Assembly (NCBI RefSeq): GCF_001517975.1
Contig: NZ_KQ950181.1
Span: 527,500-591,499 of the forward strand
Direction: 5' to 3'
Length of the DNA: 64,000 bases
Source of the DNA: Thermobifida cellulosilytica TB100
GTDB taxonomy: Bacteria; Actinomycetota; Actinomycetes; Streptosporangiales; Streptosporangiaceae
Made by a program: the position numbers and the translations under genes. Positions 52,709 to 60,890 of the stretch are shown piece by piece. Numbering within the stretch: the stretch's first letter is position 1; each line of letters begins with the position of its first letter. The notes below the pieces were generated by a model. That model searched no databases, was not told the DNA's origin, and was given only the letters and a program-made list of their open reading frames with translations.

Positions 52709-55642
52709 TCAGGCGGCGGGCACGCCGCGGCAGTGGTCGATGATGGCCTCGGCGAGCCGGGTGATGCTGACGGAGGGGTCGAACAGCAGCCGCACCCCGA
52801 AGTTCGACAGAGCCGGATGCGCCTCGTGGAAGAGGTCGCGCAGCCCGATCATCGCGACCGAGGACAGGCCCATGTCGATCGGGGAGCGCTCCGCGTCCAC
52901 CTCCTGGGGGGTGATGCCCACGGTGTCGGCGACCAGGTGCACCAGGGCCTCCAGGACCGCGGCCGGGTCGGGCTCCGGCGCGGCGAGGGCCTCGGCCAGC
53001 GTGGGGGCGGCCGCGGTGGCGTCGGACAACTGGCCGTGGTCCCAGCGCACCGGCAGCCGCACCGGGGAGCGCACCGGCTCGGGCCAGCGGGCGGGGGAGC
53101 GGCCGCGCAGGTGCAGGGCGGCCAGTTGGTCCAGCAGCGCGGCGTGGTCGCCGCGGTCGGCGTCGCCCGCGGCCACCACGGCCGCGTCCGTGCCCGCAGC
53201 GGCCAGGACCGCGGTGGCGGGACGGCCCAGGGTGGAGCGTCCGCCCAGCTCCAGCACTGTCGCACCGTCGTCCACCGCCCGCGCCAGGGCGTCGGTGAAG
53301 CGCACGGGCGAGCGCAACTGCCGCGCCCAGTAGGCGGCGTCCAGTGCTGCGCCGTCGACCACGGCGGCCTCGGCCGTGGAGCAGAAGACCACGTCGCTGC
53401 TGCGGGGGGCGATGCCGTCCAGGGCGGCGGCCAGGCGCCCGGTGAGCGGGGCCACGCTGGGGGAGTGGGCGGGCACGTCGTTGGGCACGCGGCGGGCGAA
53501 CACCCCCCGGGCCTCCAGGGCGGCGCGCAGCTCCTCCAAGGGCTCCTCGGGGCCGCTGAGCACAGTGGTGTCGGGGGCGTTGTAGGCCGCCGCCACCAGC
53601 GTGCCGACCAGGCCGTGCTCGGCGATGACCTCCTCTGCGCGCTCGGCGGTCAGGTCGGTGACCAGCAGGCCTCCCACCGGTTCGAGCTCGGCCAGCAGGG
53701 CGCTGCGCGCGGCCACCACCCGGGCGGCGTCGTCCAGGGACAGGGCGCCGGCGGCGTGGGCGGCGGCCACCTCGCCCAGGGAGTGGCCGATGACCACGTC
53801 GGGGGTGTGCCCCCAGTGCCGCCAGGTCGCGGCCTGGGCGACCTGGGTGAGCCAGATGGCGTGCTGGGCGGTCTCGAAGTCGGGGATCGGCTCGCCCGGA
53901 CGCCACGGCTGCCGTCCCAGGTGCGCGGCCAGGGCCGCGCGCGCCTCCTCCATCGCCTCGCGGAACACCGGCAGTTCGGCGTGGCAGGCGCGGGCCATGG
54001 CGGCGTGCTGGGAGCCCTGCCCGGCGAACATCCACACCAACCGCCCCGGTTTGGGGGGTGCGGCGGCCGGGCCGACCAGGGCGGGGTGGGAGCGGCCCGC
54101 GCCCAGGGCCAGCAGGGCCGCGGCGGCCTGCTGCGGGTGCTCGACGACGACGGCGGCGCGCACCGGGTGGTGGTCGCGGCGGTGCTGCGCGGTCGAGGCC
54201 ACCCGGCCCAGGTCGGTGCTGTCGGCCAGGACCGGCGCCCACGCCTGGGCGAGGTCGCGCAGCCGGGCCTCCGACAGCGCGCTGAGGGGGACGAGGCGCG
54301 GGCGGGCGGCCGTGCCGTCCTCCTCCTCGGGCGCGGGTTCGGGGGCCTGCTCCAGGACGATGTGGATGTTGGAGCCGCCCAGTCCGAAGGCGCTCACCCC
54401 CGCGGTGCGCGGCCGTCCGGTCTGCGGCCACGGCTCCGGCTCGGTGGGCACCCGCAGCGGGAGCCGCCTGAGGGTGGAGCGGAGCGTCTCGTGGCACGCG
54501 GTGGGCGGGATGGTGGCGTGGTACACGGCCAGCGCGGCCGCGATCACCCCGACCACGCCGGAGGCCCCCTCGGTGTGGCCGACCAGGGACTTGACCGAGC
54601 CGATGGCCAGCGGCCCCTCGCGGCCCGGGGTGAGGACGCGGGCCAGGGCGCGGCCCTCGGAGGAGTCCCCGGCCTTGGTGCCGGTGCCGTGGCACTGCAC
54701 GTAGTCGACGTGGGCGGGGTCCATGCCCGCGTCGGCGTAGGCGTCCTTCAGCAGGTCCCGGTGGACCGACGGGTTGGGGGCGTACAGGCCCGCGGGCGAG
54801 TAGCCGTCGCAGTTGGCGGCCGAGCCGCGGACGAGCGCGTAGACGCGGTCGCGGGACTCCTGCGCGTCGTCCAGGCGGCGCAGCACGAGGACCGCGGTCG
54901 CCTCGGCGCGCACGTATCCCTCGCCGTCCTCGTCGAAGGGGCGGCACATCCCGTCGGCGGCGATCACCCCGCCGTCGACGAAGCCCGCGGTGATGCCGGA
55001 GAACTGCATGAGGTTGACGCCGATGACGATGGCGGTGTCGACCTCTCCCAGGAGCAGGGACTGGCGGGCCAGGTGCAGGGCGGTTCCCGAGGCGGAGCAG
55101 GCGGTGTCGACGTTCATGGACGGCCCGCGCAGGTCGAGGTGGTAGGAGACGCGGTTGGCCAGCATCGCCATGGCTGCCCCGGCCATGGTCGTCATCCGCT
55201 GGAACCGTCCGGGCTGTAGGGTCATCAGCCCCTGGTCGAAGCAGGCCGATCCGCTCCACACCCCGGTCCGGCTCCCGGCCAGCGAGGAGGGGGGAAGACC
55301 CGCGTCGTTCAGCGCCTCGACGACGACTTCCAGGATCATGCGCTGCTGCGGGTCGAGCTGTGCGGCTTCATGGGCGGGGATGGAGAACGCCTGGTGGTCG
55401 AAGGCCTCGATGTCGTCGATCGTCCCGGCGGTCCACGGCTGTTCCGGGCGCTGGTCGGGGTGAAGCTGCGAGCGCATCCGTTCCCAGCGTTCGCCCGGGA
55501 TCGGGGAGAGGACGGACTCGCCCTTGACCATGGCGTCCCACAGGGCGGTGGGGGAGTCGATGCCCCCGGGCAGTCGGCATCCGATACCGGTGATCGCGAT
55601 GAGCGGTCGTGACGGACGGGGGGACTGACTGTTTTCAGGCAC
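52709..55642 (-). CDS. Single-module type I polyketide synthase, KS-AT-ACP
   Basis: 977-aa PKS. KS about 12-440 with active Cys182 in NVDTACSASGTAL and His318 (CHGTGTKAGD) and His356 (KSLVGHTEG); the context SASG replaces the usual SSSL. AT about 530-830 with GQGSQ, Ser621 in GHSLGEV and catalytic His726; the specificity motif is VPAHS instead of HAFHS (malonyl) or YASHS (methylmalonyl). ACP about 890-965 with probable phosphopantetheine Ser928 in DMGLSSV. There is no KR, DH, ER, loading module or thioesterase. All catalytic residues needed for one condensation are present. GTG follows GAGG with seven bases between. Methyltransferase and monooxygenase genes lie upstream on the same strand. 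Product unknown. Confidence 0.93.
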   Translation of the reverse strand: MPENSQSPRPSRPLIAITGIGCRLPGGIDSPTALWDAMVKGESVLSPIPGERWERMRSQLHPDQRPEQPWTAGTIDDIEAFDHQAFSIPAHEAAQLDPQQRMILEVVVEALNDAGLPPSSLAGSRTGVWSGSACFDQGLMTLQPGRFQRMTTMAGAAMAMLANRVSYHLDLRGPSMNVDTACSASGTALHLARQSLLLGEVDTAIVIGVNLMQFSGITAGFVDGGVIAADGMCRPFDEDGEGYVRAEATAVLVLRRLDDAQESRDRVYALVRGSAANCDGYSPAGLYAPNPSVHRDLLKDAYADAGMDPAHVDYVQCHGTGTKAGDSSEGRALARVLTPGREGPLAIGSVKSLVGHTEGASGVVGVIAAALAVYHATIPPTACHETLRSTLRRLPLRVPTEPEPWPQTGRPRTAGVSAFGLGGSNIHIVLEQAPEPAPEEEDGTAARPRLVPLSALSEARLRDLAQAWAPVLADSTDLGRVASTAQHRRDHHPVRAAVVVEHPQQAAAALLALGAGRSHPALVGPAAAPPKPGRLVWMFAGQGSQHAAMARACHAELPVFREAMEEARAALAAHLGRQPWRPGEPIPDFETAQHAIWLTQVAQAATWRHWGHTPDVVIGHSLGEVAAAHAAGALSLDDAARVVAARSALLAELEPVGGLLVTDLTAERAEEVIAEHGLVGTLVAAAYNAPDTTVLSGPEEPLEELRAALEARGVFARRVPNDVPAHSPSVAPLTGRLAAALDGIAPRSSDVVFCSTAEAAVVDGAALDAAYWARQLRSPVRFTDALARAVDDGATVLELGGRSTLGRPATAVLAAAGTDAAVVAAGDADRGDHAALLDQLAALHLRGRSPARWPEPVRSPVRLPVRWDHGQLSDATAAAPTLAEALAAPEPDPAAVLEALVHLVADTVGITPQEVDAERSPIDMGLSSVAMIGLRDLFHEAHPALSNFGVRLLFDPSVSITRLAEAIIDHCRGVPAA

Positions 55643-55654
55643 GACAAAACCTCG

Positions 55655-55662
55655 TCACGTGA
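55655..55662. promoter_or_regulatory. TCACGTGA palindrome before the PKS gene
   Basis: An 8-bp palindrome 13 bases upstream of the PKS start codon, partly over the ribosome-site region. It could be an operator, but the motif is short. Confidence 0.25.
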
Positions 55663-55747
55663 ACGGTTGTGCAGAGACCTGGACGGAAGTGACGTGTGGT
55701 GGTGCTTGGAGTGAGGAGCCGGGGGACGAGTCCGCGGTGTGTGGGCA

Positions 55748-55780
55748 GGGGCGGCCGGCGGTGCGGAAGTCGGCCGCCCC
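55748..55780 (-). terminator. Hairpin just after the methyltransferase gene
   Basis: A 10-bp perfect stem (GGGGCGGCCG with CGGCCGCCCC) and 13-base loop, nine bases after the methyltransferase stop on the minus strand. It suggests the PKS gene downstream has its own promoter in the remaining 105 bases. Confidence 0.55.
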
Positions 55781-55788
55781 GACGTCTG

Positions 55789-56454
55789 CTACTTGGTCGC
55801 CACCCACACGCCCACGGTGCCGACCACCTGGAAGTCGACCGTGGAGAAGTGCTTCTCCAGGACCTTCCTCAGGTCCTCCGGCGAGTCGCCGAGGTTGCAG
55901 AAGGTGTTCTCCTGGCTGTTGTAGAGGTCGAGGAGCCTGCGCGCCAGGGCGTTGATGCGCAGCTCGTCGCCCTTGCCGAGAACGGTGCAGCCGAAGAAGC
56001 GGCCGCCGGGCTTGAGGGCGCGGGCCGCCTCGGCCATCAGCGGCTCCTTGTCCCACATGTCCTTGCCGCGCACGGTGTGCAGCATCATGTGGGAGTCGAC
56101 CGAGTCGAGGCTCTCCGGCTCCACCGGCCACGGCTTGAGGGCGTCCTGCTCGGTGGTGCGGATGTCGAACCGGCCGCTGAGGCGCTTGCGGGTGATCTCC
56201 AGGCAGGCCGGGTTGAGGTCGAGCAGGTGCAGGGTGCGCAGCGGGGTGTCCTTGGGGAGTTTGCTCAGGAAGTAGCCGTTGCCCGGGCCGACGGTCAGGT
56301 GGGACGGGCCGACGTTGTCGCGGTGGTTGCGGTGCAGGAGGCTGTTGGGGACCTGCCATGCGAAGGCGTGGCTGAACCAGATGACACCGGCGGTGTAGCC
56401 CTTGCTCATCCACCAGTGGCTGTACAGCTTGCTGTTCGCCTTGTTTTCGGTCAA
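55789..56454 (-). CDS. SAM-dependent methyltransferase of the PKS locus
   Basis: 221-aa class I methyltransferase. SAM motif I is LTVGPGNGYFLSKL (Gly-Pro-Gly-Asn-Gly instead of the common GxGxG), motif II acid is in LHLLDLNPACLEIT, the DSVDSHMMLHTVR stretch is motif IV, and LKPGGRFFGC is the post-motif strand. The N-terminal NSKLYSHWWMSKGYTAGV is rich in aromatic residues and may form the substrate lid. The acceptor is probably the polyketide or its oxidised form (inference from position). TTG at 56454 is used because GAGG lies seven bases upstream; the ATG four bases earlier gives only Met-Ser-stop. Confidence 0.88.
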   Translation of the reverse strand: MTENKANSKLYSHWWMSKGYTAGVIWFSHAFAWQVPNSLLHRNHRDNVGPSHLTVGPGNGYFLSKLPKDTPLRTLHLLDLNPACLEITRKRLSGRFDIRTTEQDALKPWPVEPESLDSVDSHMMLHTVRGKDMWDKEPLMAEAARALKPGGRFFGCTVLGKGDELRINALARRLLDLYNSQENTFCNLGDSPEDLRKVLEKHFSTVDFQVVGTVGVWVATK

Positions 56455-56484
56455 GACATAACCTCTTCTTGGTGGGGGAAAACC

Positions 56485-56501
56485 ATCGAGTGGGACTCGA
56501 T
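56485..56501. promoter_or_regulatory. ATCGAGT-N3-ACTCGAT inverted repeat in the methyltransferase leader
   Basis: A 7-bp perfect inverted repeat 31 bases upstream of the TTG start; an operator or a small hairpin near the ribosome site. Confidence 0.35.
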
Positions 56502-56565
56502 CGGGGGAGCGAGGTCATGGGCGGCCGAGAAGCGCCTCCCACCAGGGAAGACGCAGGCGCGCGCG

Positions 56566-56608
56566 AAAAACCGGATGCGGTTCCCGCGAGGATCCGCATC
56601 CGGTTTTT
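56566..56608. terminator. Bidirectional intrinsic terminator inside the methyltransferase 5-prime region
   Basis: A 15-bp perfect inverted repeat AAAAACCGGATGCGG ... CCGCATCCGGTTTTT with a 13-base loop gives U5 tracts on both strands. It is a textbook intrinsic terminator, yet lies about 110 bases in front of the methyltransferase start, so it may attenuate that gene if the promoter is in the AT-rich patch at 56609-56695. Confidence 0.75.
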
Positions 56609-56700
56609 CACATAATCCATGACTCAGAACTTTACCAATGATTGGCTTTTGTGCCATAAGGGACAAATTTGACTTTTCTCATGGTTTACCCGTGAGAAAA

Positions 56701-56740
56701 CGGGGCCGCTCCGGTTTCGGCCGATACCGGAGCGGCCCCG
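56701..56740 (-). terminator. Terminator of the monooxygenase gene
   Basis: A 14-bp perfect stem (CGGGGCCGCTCCGG with CCGGAGCGGCCCCG) and 12-base loop, followed on the minus strand by TTTTCTC. It starts 15 bases after the monooxygenase stop. Confidence 0.8.
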
Positions 56741-56755
56741 GGAGAACGGTCCCGC

Positions 56756-58051
56756 TCAGCTTCCGGCCCTGGCGGCGACCTCGGCGATGTAGTCCCGCGC
56801 GGCCTGCGGGTCGAACATCCACCGCTCGTAGTCGGCCGGGTCGTTGAAGCCGCTGATCCACCGGTCGGCGACCTCCGGGTAGCGCACGACCGCCCCGATC
56901 AGGTCGTTGAAGTGGGGCGGCAGCGTCCCCCGCCAGAAGTTGTGCACCATGCCGGCCAGGACCGCACTGTGGCGCCCCCGCTCCTGGTAGAACTTGTCGA
57001 ACGCGTTCTCCATGAACTCCGCGTCGAACGGCTTGCCCGAGTGGGCGCGCTCGGCGATCGCGTCTGCGTAGACCTGGGCGCAGAAGGTCGAGTTCGCCCA
57101 GCCCTGCCCGGTGATCGGGTCGGAGGTGACGACCACGTCGGCCATGCCCAGCATGGGGACGCCGTCGAGGAAGGCGACCGGCTTGCGCACCATCGGGGTG
57201 AACTTCGAGTACGTGATGTCCTTGGCGCCGCCCACCAGGTCGTCGACCCCCAGGTGGGCGATGCGCTCGTAGACCTCGGGCAGGTGCTCGCGCAGCAGGG
57301 TCTGCATCCCCGCCAGCAGCGGCCCAGGGCTGCGGCCGGCCATCCCCCCGGCGTCCAGCGAACCGCCCGGGGTGCTCAGCATCGTCACACTGGTCGCCTC
57401 GCCCTGGGAGGTCAGGAACGGGGTCAGGAACACCTCGCCGTGGGGGGAGGTGTAGACGTCGAGCTGCCGGTCGCCCTCCCAGGCGACCCCGTCGAGGATC
57501 GCCTGGACCATCACCCGCTCGTGCGCGCCGGAGAAGCGGCTCCGGTCGACGTGGAACAGGTCGCCGAGCTGGTCGGCGCCCACGGCCACCACCACCAGGT
57601 CGTACATCCTGATGTAGTACTTGAGGTCGGCCAGGGTGGCGGTCTGGATGTGGACCTTGGCGCCCTTGTCCTCCAGGTACTCCAACCAGTCGGCCATCTT
57701 GATGCGCCGGTCCACGCTGACCGCGTGCTCGCCGATCCGCTCACCGATGGGGGAGGCGCCCAGACGCCCGGAGAAGCGGAAGACGTCCCCCTGCGGGGGG
57801 ATCATCGACAGGCGGACCCGTTCGAACCGCGGTGCCTGTTCCCGCCACAGGTCCAGCCCGGCCTGCTCCTCCAGGGCCCGCGTGGACGGGGCGGCGAACT
57901 GGGTGACCGAGGCCGGACTCTCCCGGATCTCCAGGGAGGTCTGGTTGGTGATCAACTCGACCCGGAAGCCCAGGTCGAGCAGACGGTGTCCGAGGAAGAG
58001 GCCGGACTGTCCGGCCCCGACGATCAGCACCCGGGGTGACAAGGGGGGCAT
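56756..58051 (-). CDS. Styrene-monooxygenase-like FAD-dependent oxygenase
   Basis: 431-aa single-domain flavoprotein monooxygenase. The FAD motif is VLIVGAGQSGLFLGHRLLDL, an inner strand DLVVVAVGADQLGDLF follows, and the second FAD contact region is LGMADVVVTSDPITGQGWAN. The overall pattern (PASVTQFAAPSTRALEEQAG near residue 55, and GQGWAN followed by a long helical C-terminus) is that of StyA/indole monooxygenases, which epoxidise aryl alkenes using FADH2 from a partner reductase. No reductase gene is next to it. ATG at 58051 follows GGAG with nine bases between. It probably modifies the product of the PKS locus. Confidence 0.85.
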   Translation of the reverse strand: MPPLSPRVLIVGAGQSGLFLGHRLLDLGFRVELITNQTSLEIRESPASVTQFAAPSTRALEEQAGLDLWREQAPRFERVRLSMIPPQGDVFRFSGRLGASPIGERIGEHAVSVDRRIKMADWLEYLEDKGAKVHIQTATLADLKYYIRMYDLVVVAVGADQLGDLFHVDRSRFSGAHERVMVQAILDGVAWEGDRQLDVYTSPHGEVFLTPFLTSQGEATSVTMLSTPGGSLDAGGMAGRSPGPLLAGMQTLLREHLPEVYERIAHLGVDDLVGGAKDITYSKFTPMVRKPVAFLDGVPMLGMADVVVTSDPITGQGWANSTFCAQVYADAIAERAHSGKPFDAEFMENAFDKFYQERGRHSAVLAGMVHNFWRGTLPPHFNDLIGAVVRYPEVADRWISGFNDPADYERWMFDPQAARDYIAEVAARAGS

Positions 58052-58084
58052 GTGAACGGTCTCCAAAACACAGGACGGTTGTGG

Positions 58085-58105
58085 AACCCCTGTGTCCCAG
58101 GGGTT
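58085..58105. promoter_or_regulatory. AACCCCTG-N5-CAGGGGTT operator-like repeat in the divergent region
   Basis: An 8-bp perfect inverted repeat in the 196-base space between the divergent monooxygenase and DUF742 genes, about 35 bases before the monooxygenase start. Candidate binding site for the regulator of the locus. Confidence 0.45.
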
Positions 58106-58247
58106 TGAGGGATACCCCGGGATGATTTCAGATTCCTTGGGGGGCCGCATCCGGATCCCCCGGCGTTCGGCCTGCGCGCCCCGGGTTGAACGCCCCGTCC
58201 GATGCGGCAACACTATGGACGGCTCGCCCCCTCCCGGAGGAACCCCC

Positions 58248-59042
58248 GTGACCGTCCCCGCCAGCAGCCTCCGCCCCCTCCTGGGCCTTCCCGCCCGCTG
58301 GTCCCAGCGCCCCCTGCGGCACACCGAGACCCTGCGCCTGACCGAGACCACCGACGCCCTCGGGCGCGCGGTCACCCACGCGCACTCCCTGTGCCCCAGC
58401 CCCGCCACCCCCGCCGTCGTCGCCCGACTGCACCGCGGCCCCGCGGTACTGGCCGAGATCGCGGCCGAGACCGGCCTGCCCCTCGGCCTGGTCGCCAAGG
58501 TCTGCCAGGACCTGGCCGAGGCCGGGCTGGTCGGGATCGACCCCGACCACGACCGCAGCGGAGCCCGCAAGATCGTGGTCGTCGCGGCCACCCTGGAACG
58601 GGAACGCGCCTTCGTCGCCGCGCTCACCGGGGACCGGGGAGCCCTGCTGTGCATGGACTACCCGGCGGACCCGCACACGCCCGTCACCGTGGAGCTCGCC
58701 GTCAGCCGGGCCGTGCACCGCCCCGACTGGCCCGTCCCGCTGTGCCTGATGGGCAGCCCCCGCGGCGTGGACAGCACGGCGCTGTGGTCCGAGGCGCTGC
58801 GCGACGCCGCGGCGCTGGTCCTGCTGCTCGGCCCCGACTGCGAGCAGGCCGTGGCCAACGCGCTCGCCCACGCGCCCGACCGCCTGGACCGTGTGGCGGC
58901 CGTGGACCTCCCCCAGGTCCCCGACCGGGTCTGGGCGCGGCTGCGTGAGGCGGGCGTCCTGACCGGTCCCGACGGGATCTGGTCGGCCGCCGACCCCCGC
59001 CTGCCGGAGGCCGTCGCCCGGATCGCCGCGACCCGGGGGTGA
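58248..59042 (+). CDS. DUF742 domain fused to a P-loop-less GTPase-like domain
   Basis: 264 aa. Residues about 15-105 match DUF742 (winged-helix-like), ending LAEIAAETGLPLGLVAKVCQ and DLAEAGLVGI. Residues about 110-260 follow the order of the small GTPase found in actinobacterial conservons: RKIVVVAATLERERAFVAAL at the P-loop place but without GxxGxGKT, and LCLMGSPRGVDSTALW at the place of the usual FGTPGQDRFWFMW. It is thus probably a fused CvnC-CvnD-like protein with a dead GTPase part. The GTG follows GGAGGA. A weak promoter (TTGAAC 58186, CACTAT 58211) lies upstream. Divergent from the monooxygenase gene. Confidence 0.7.
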   Translation: MTVPASSLRPLLGLPARWSQRPLRHTETLRLTETTDALGRAVTHAHSLCPSPATPAVVARLHRGPAVLAEIAAETGLPLGLVAKVCQDLAEAGLVGIDPDHDRSGARKIVVVAATLERERAFVAALTGDRGALLCMDYPADPHTPVTVELAVSRAVHRPDWPVPLCLMGSPRGVDSTALWSEALRDAAALVLLLGPDCEQAVANALAHAPDRLDRVAAVDLPQVPDRVWARLREAGVLTGPDGIWSAADPRLPEAVARIAATRG

Positions 59043-59076
59043 GGGGCGTCCCGGGACGCCGGAGAGCGCGCCCCGT

Positions 59077-59730
59077 TCACTCCAGTCCGGCGTCGTGGGC
59101 GAGCAGGGCCAGCTGGGTGCGGTTGTCCAGGGCGAGTTTGGCCAGAACGGTCGAGACGTGGGCCTTGACCGTGGCCACGCTCAACAGCAGTTCCGCGGCG
59201 ATCTCGGCGTTGCTGAGGCCCCGGGCCACCGCCAGCGCCACCTCGTACTCGCGGGGGCTGAGGGCGGCCAGCGCGGTCCGCGCCCGCCGACGGGACTCGG
59301 CGTGCACGGCCACCCGGTCCATGAGGCGGCGGGCGACCCGGGGAGACAGCACCGGCTCCCCGTCGGCGGCCCGGCGGACGGCCTCCGCGATCCGTGGCGG
59401 CGGAGTGTCCTTGAGCAGGTAGCCGCTGGCCCCGGCGCGCAGCGCGCGCAGGATGTCGTCGTCGGAGTCGAAGGTGGTCAGCACGACGACCTCGGGCGGA
59501 CGGGGAGTACCGCGCAGCCTGCGGGTGGCGGCGACGCCGTCCACCCCCGGCATCCGCAGGTCCATGAGCACCACGTCGGGAAAGTGGGTGCCGGCGAGCG
59601 CGACCGCCTCCTCGCCGTCGGCGGCCTCGCCCACCACGGCGATGCCCTCGGCGCCGTCGAGCATCATCGCCAGTCCCGTGCGCACGAGCGCGTCGTCGTC
59701 GACGATCAGCACCCGCAGCGGACGGCTCAC
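59077..59730 (-). CDS. NarL/LuxR family response regulator
   Basis: 217 aa. Receiver domain about 1-120 with the acidic pair in [10 protein letters not shown], phospho-acceptor Asp in [14 protein letters not shown] and the Lys in YLLKDTPP. LuxR-type helix-turn-helix about 148-210: [35 protein letters not shown] at 59730 overlaps the kinase stop in GTGA; ATG at 59739 is an alternative. It is the partner of the interrupted upstream kinase; without that kinase it may be fed by others or act unphosphorylated. Confidence 0.92.
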   Translation of the reverse strand: MSRPLRVLIVDDDALVRTGLAMMLDGAEGIAVVGEAADGEEAVALAGTHFPDVVLMDLRMPGVDGVAATRRLRGTPRPPEVVVLTTFDSDDDILRALRAGASGYLLKDTPPPRIAEAVRRAADGEPVLSPRVARRLMDRVAVHAESRRRARTALAALSPREYEVALAVARGLSNAEIAAELLLSVATVKAHVSTVLAKLALDNRTQLALLAHDAGLE

Positions 59731-60878
59731 GCAGGCCATGCTAGCCGGGCGCACAGCCGGAACTCCCCCGAGAAGGTCCCGTGGTCCAGCTGTCCGCCGC
59801 ACAGGCGCACCCGTTCGGTCAGGCCGACCAGGCCGGTGCCGCTGCCGGGGACGGCCTGCGGCACGTCCCCGGCGACGATCCGGTTGCGCACCTCCAGCAC
59901 CAGGTGCTGCCCGGGCCGTCCCGCCAGCACCAGCCGCACCGGCTGGCCGGGAGCGTGCTTGCGGGCGTTGGTCAGCCCCTCCTGCAGCACACGGTAGGCG
60001 GTGCGGACCACCGAGGCGGGCAGCGTCTCCGGCTCGACCGTCCTGTCGCTGAACACCACCTGCGCCCCGGCGGCGCGGGACTCCTCGACCAACCCGGCCA
60101 GATCGGCCCAGACCGGGGCCGGCCCCGCCGCGCCGTCGGAGTCCCGCAGCAGGCCGATGACCTCACGGAGCTCCTCCAGTGCCTGGTGGGCACCGGCGCG
60201 CACCACCCCCGCGGCGTGCGCCAGCTTCTCCGGCGCCGAGTCGGGGCGCTACTCCAGCGCACCCGCGTAGGTGGCGAGCAGGGACAGCCGGTGCGCCAGC
60301 ACGTCGTGCATCTCGCGGGCCAGGCGGGTGCGTTCCAGCATCCGCGCCTCGGCCACCCGCCGCCCCTGCTCGGCCTCGGCGCGGCGGGCCCGCTCCCGCA
60401 GCGCCCAGGCCAGCGCGCGGTGGGTCCGCAGCAGCACCCCCCAGCCGACCAGCGCGCTGTAGCCGACCGCCACCAGCGCCAGCCACCAGCCCAGGGAGAC
60501 GTCCTCGTGCGGTCGCCACACCCCCTGCGCGGCGTGTGCCGCGACGCCCGCCGCGGCCGCGACCGGCAGGCTGCGCCGCTGCGCGACCAGGAGCACGCCC
60601 AGCGAAGCCGCCGGGGTGAGGGACACCGACAGGGTCGCCGCCGCGGTGAGCCCGAGCGTGCCCGCCAGCGGGTACCGCAGCAGCAGCGGCACGGCCAGAC
60701 CACCCAGCACCGCCAGTACCAGGTCGAGCAGCAGCAGGCCCTCGGCGGGAGCGGTGGCGTGGCGCGCCCAGGCCGCCAGCGCCGCCAACGCGGCCACCCC
60801 GGCGGCCGCGCCGAGCGCGCGGGGAAGGGGGACGCGTCGCTGTGCGGGCCCCGATCCGTCGGGGAGCAGGTCGGTCAC
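59727..60878 (-). pseudogene. DesK-type sensor histidine kinase interrupted by an in-frame amber codon
   Basis: The full frame would give about 382 residues: five or six hydrophobic helices (about 20-150), HisKA_3 with REMHDVLAHRLSLLATYAG, and an ATPase domain (YRVLQEGLTNARKHAPG, GSGTGLVGLTERV). A TAG at 60249-60251 follows AGALE, where relatives have Tyr (LEYRPD); the bases after it continue in the same frame with RPDSAPEKLAHAAGVVRAG. A single change from TAC or TAT explains it. The front part would keep the His but lose the ATP site. GTG at 60878 has the leaderless-type TACCCT box. Confidence 0.85.
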
Positions 60879-60884
60879 CCGGAA

Positions 60885-60890
60885 AGGGTA
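60885..60890 (-). promoter_or_regulatory. -10 box TACCCT, leaderless promoter of the kinase gene
   Basis: TACCCT, six bases, GTG; same box and spacing as the S4-domain gene. The promoter seems intact though the gene is interrupted. Confidence 0.5.

Noticed and set aside
56451-56657. 68-codon frame (MAQKPIIGKV...) before the methyltransferase gene
   Set aside because: No ribosome site or -10 box at the right distance. Kept only as part of the attenuator idea, not as a gene.
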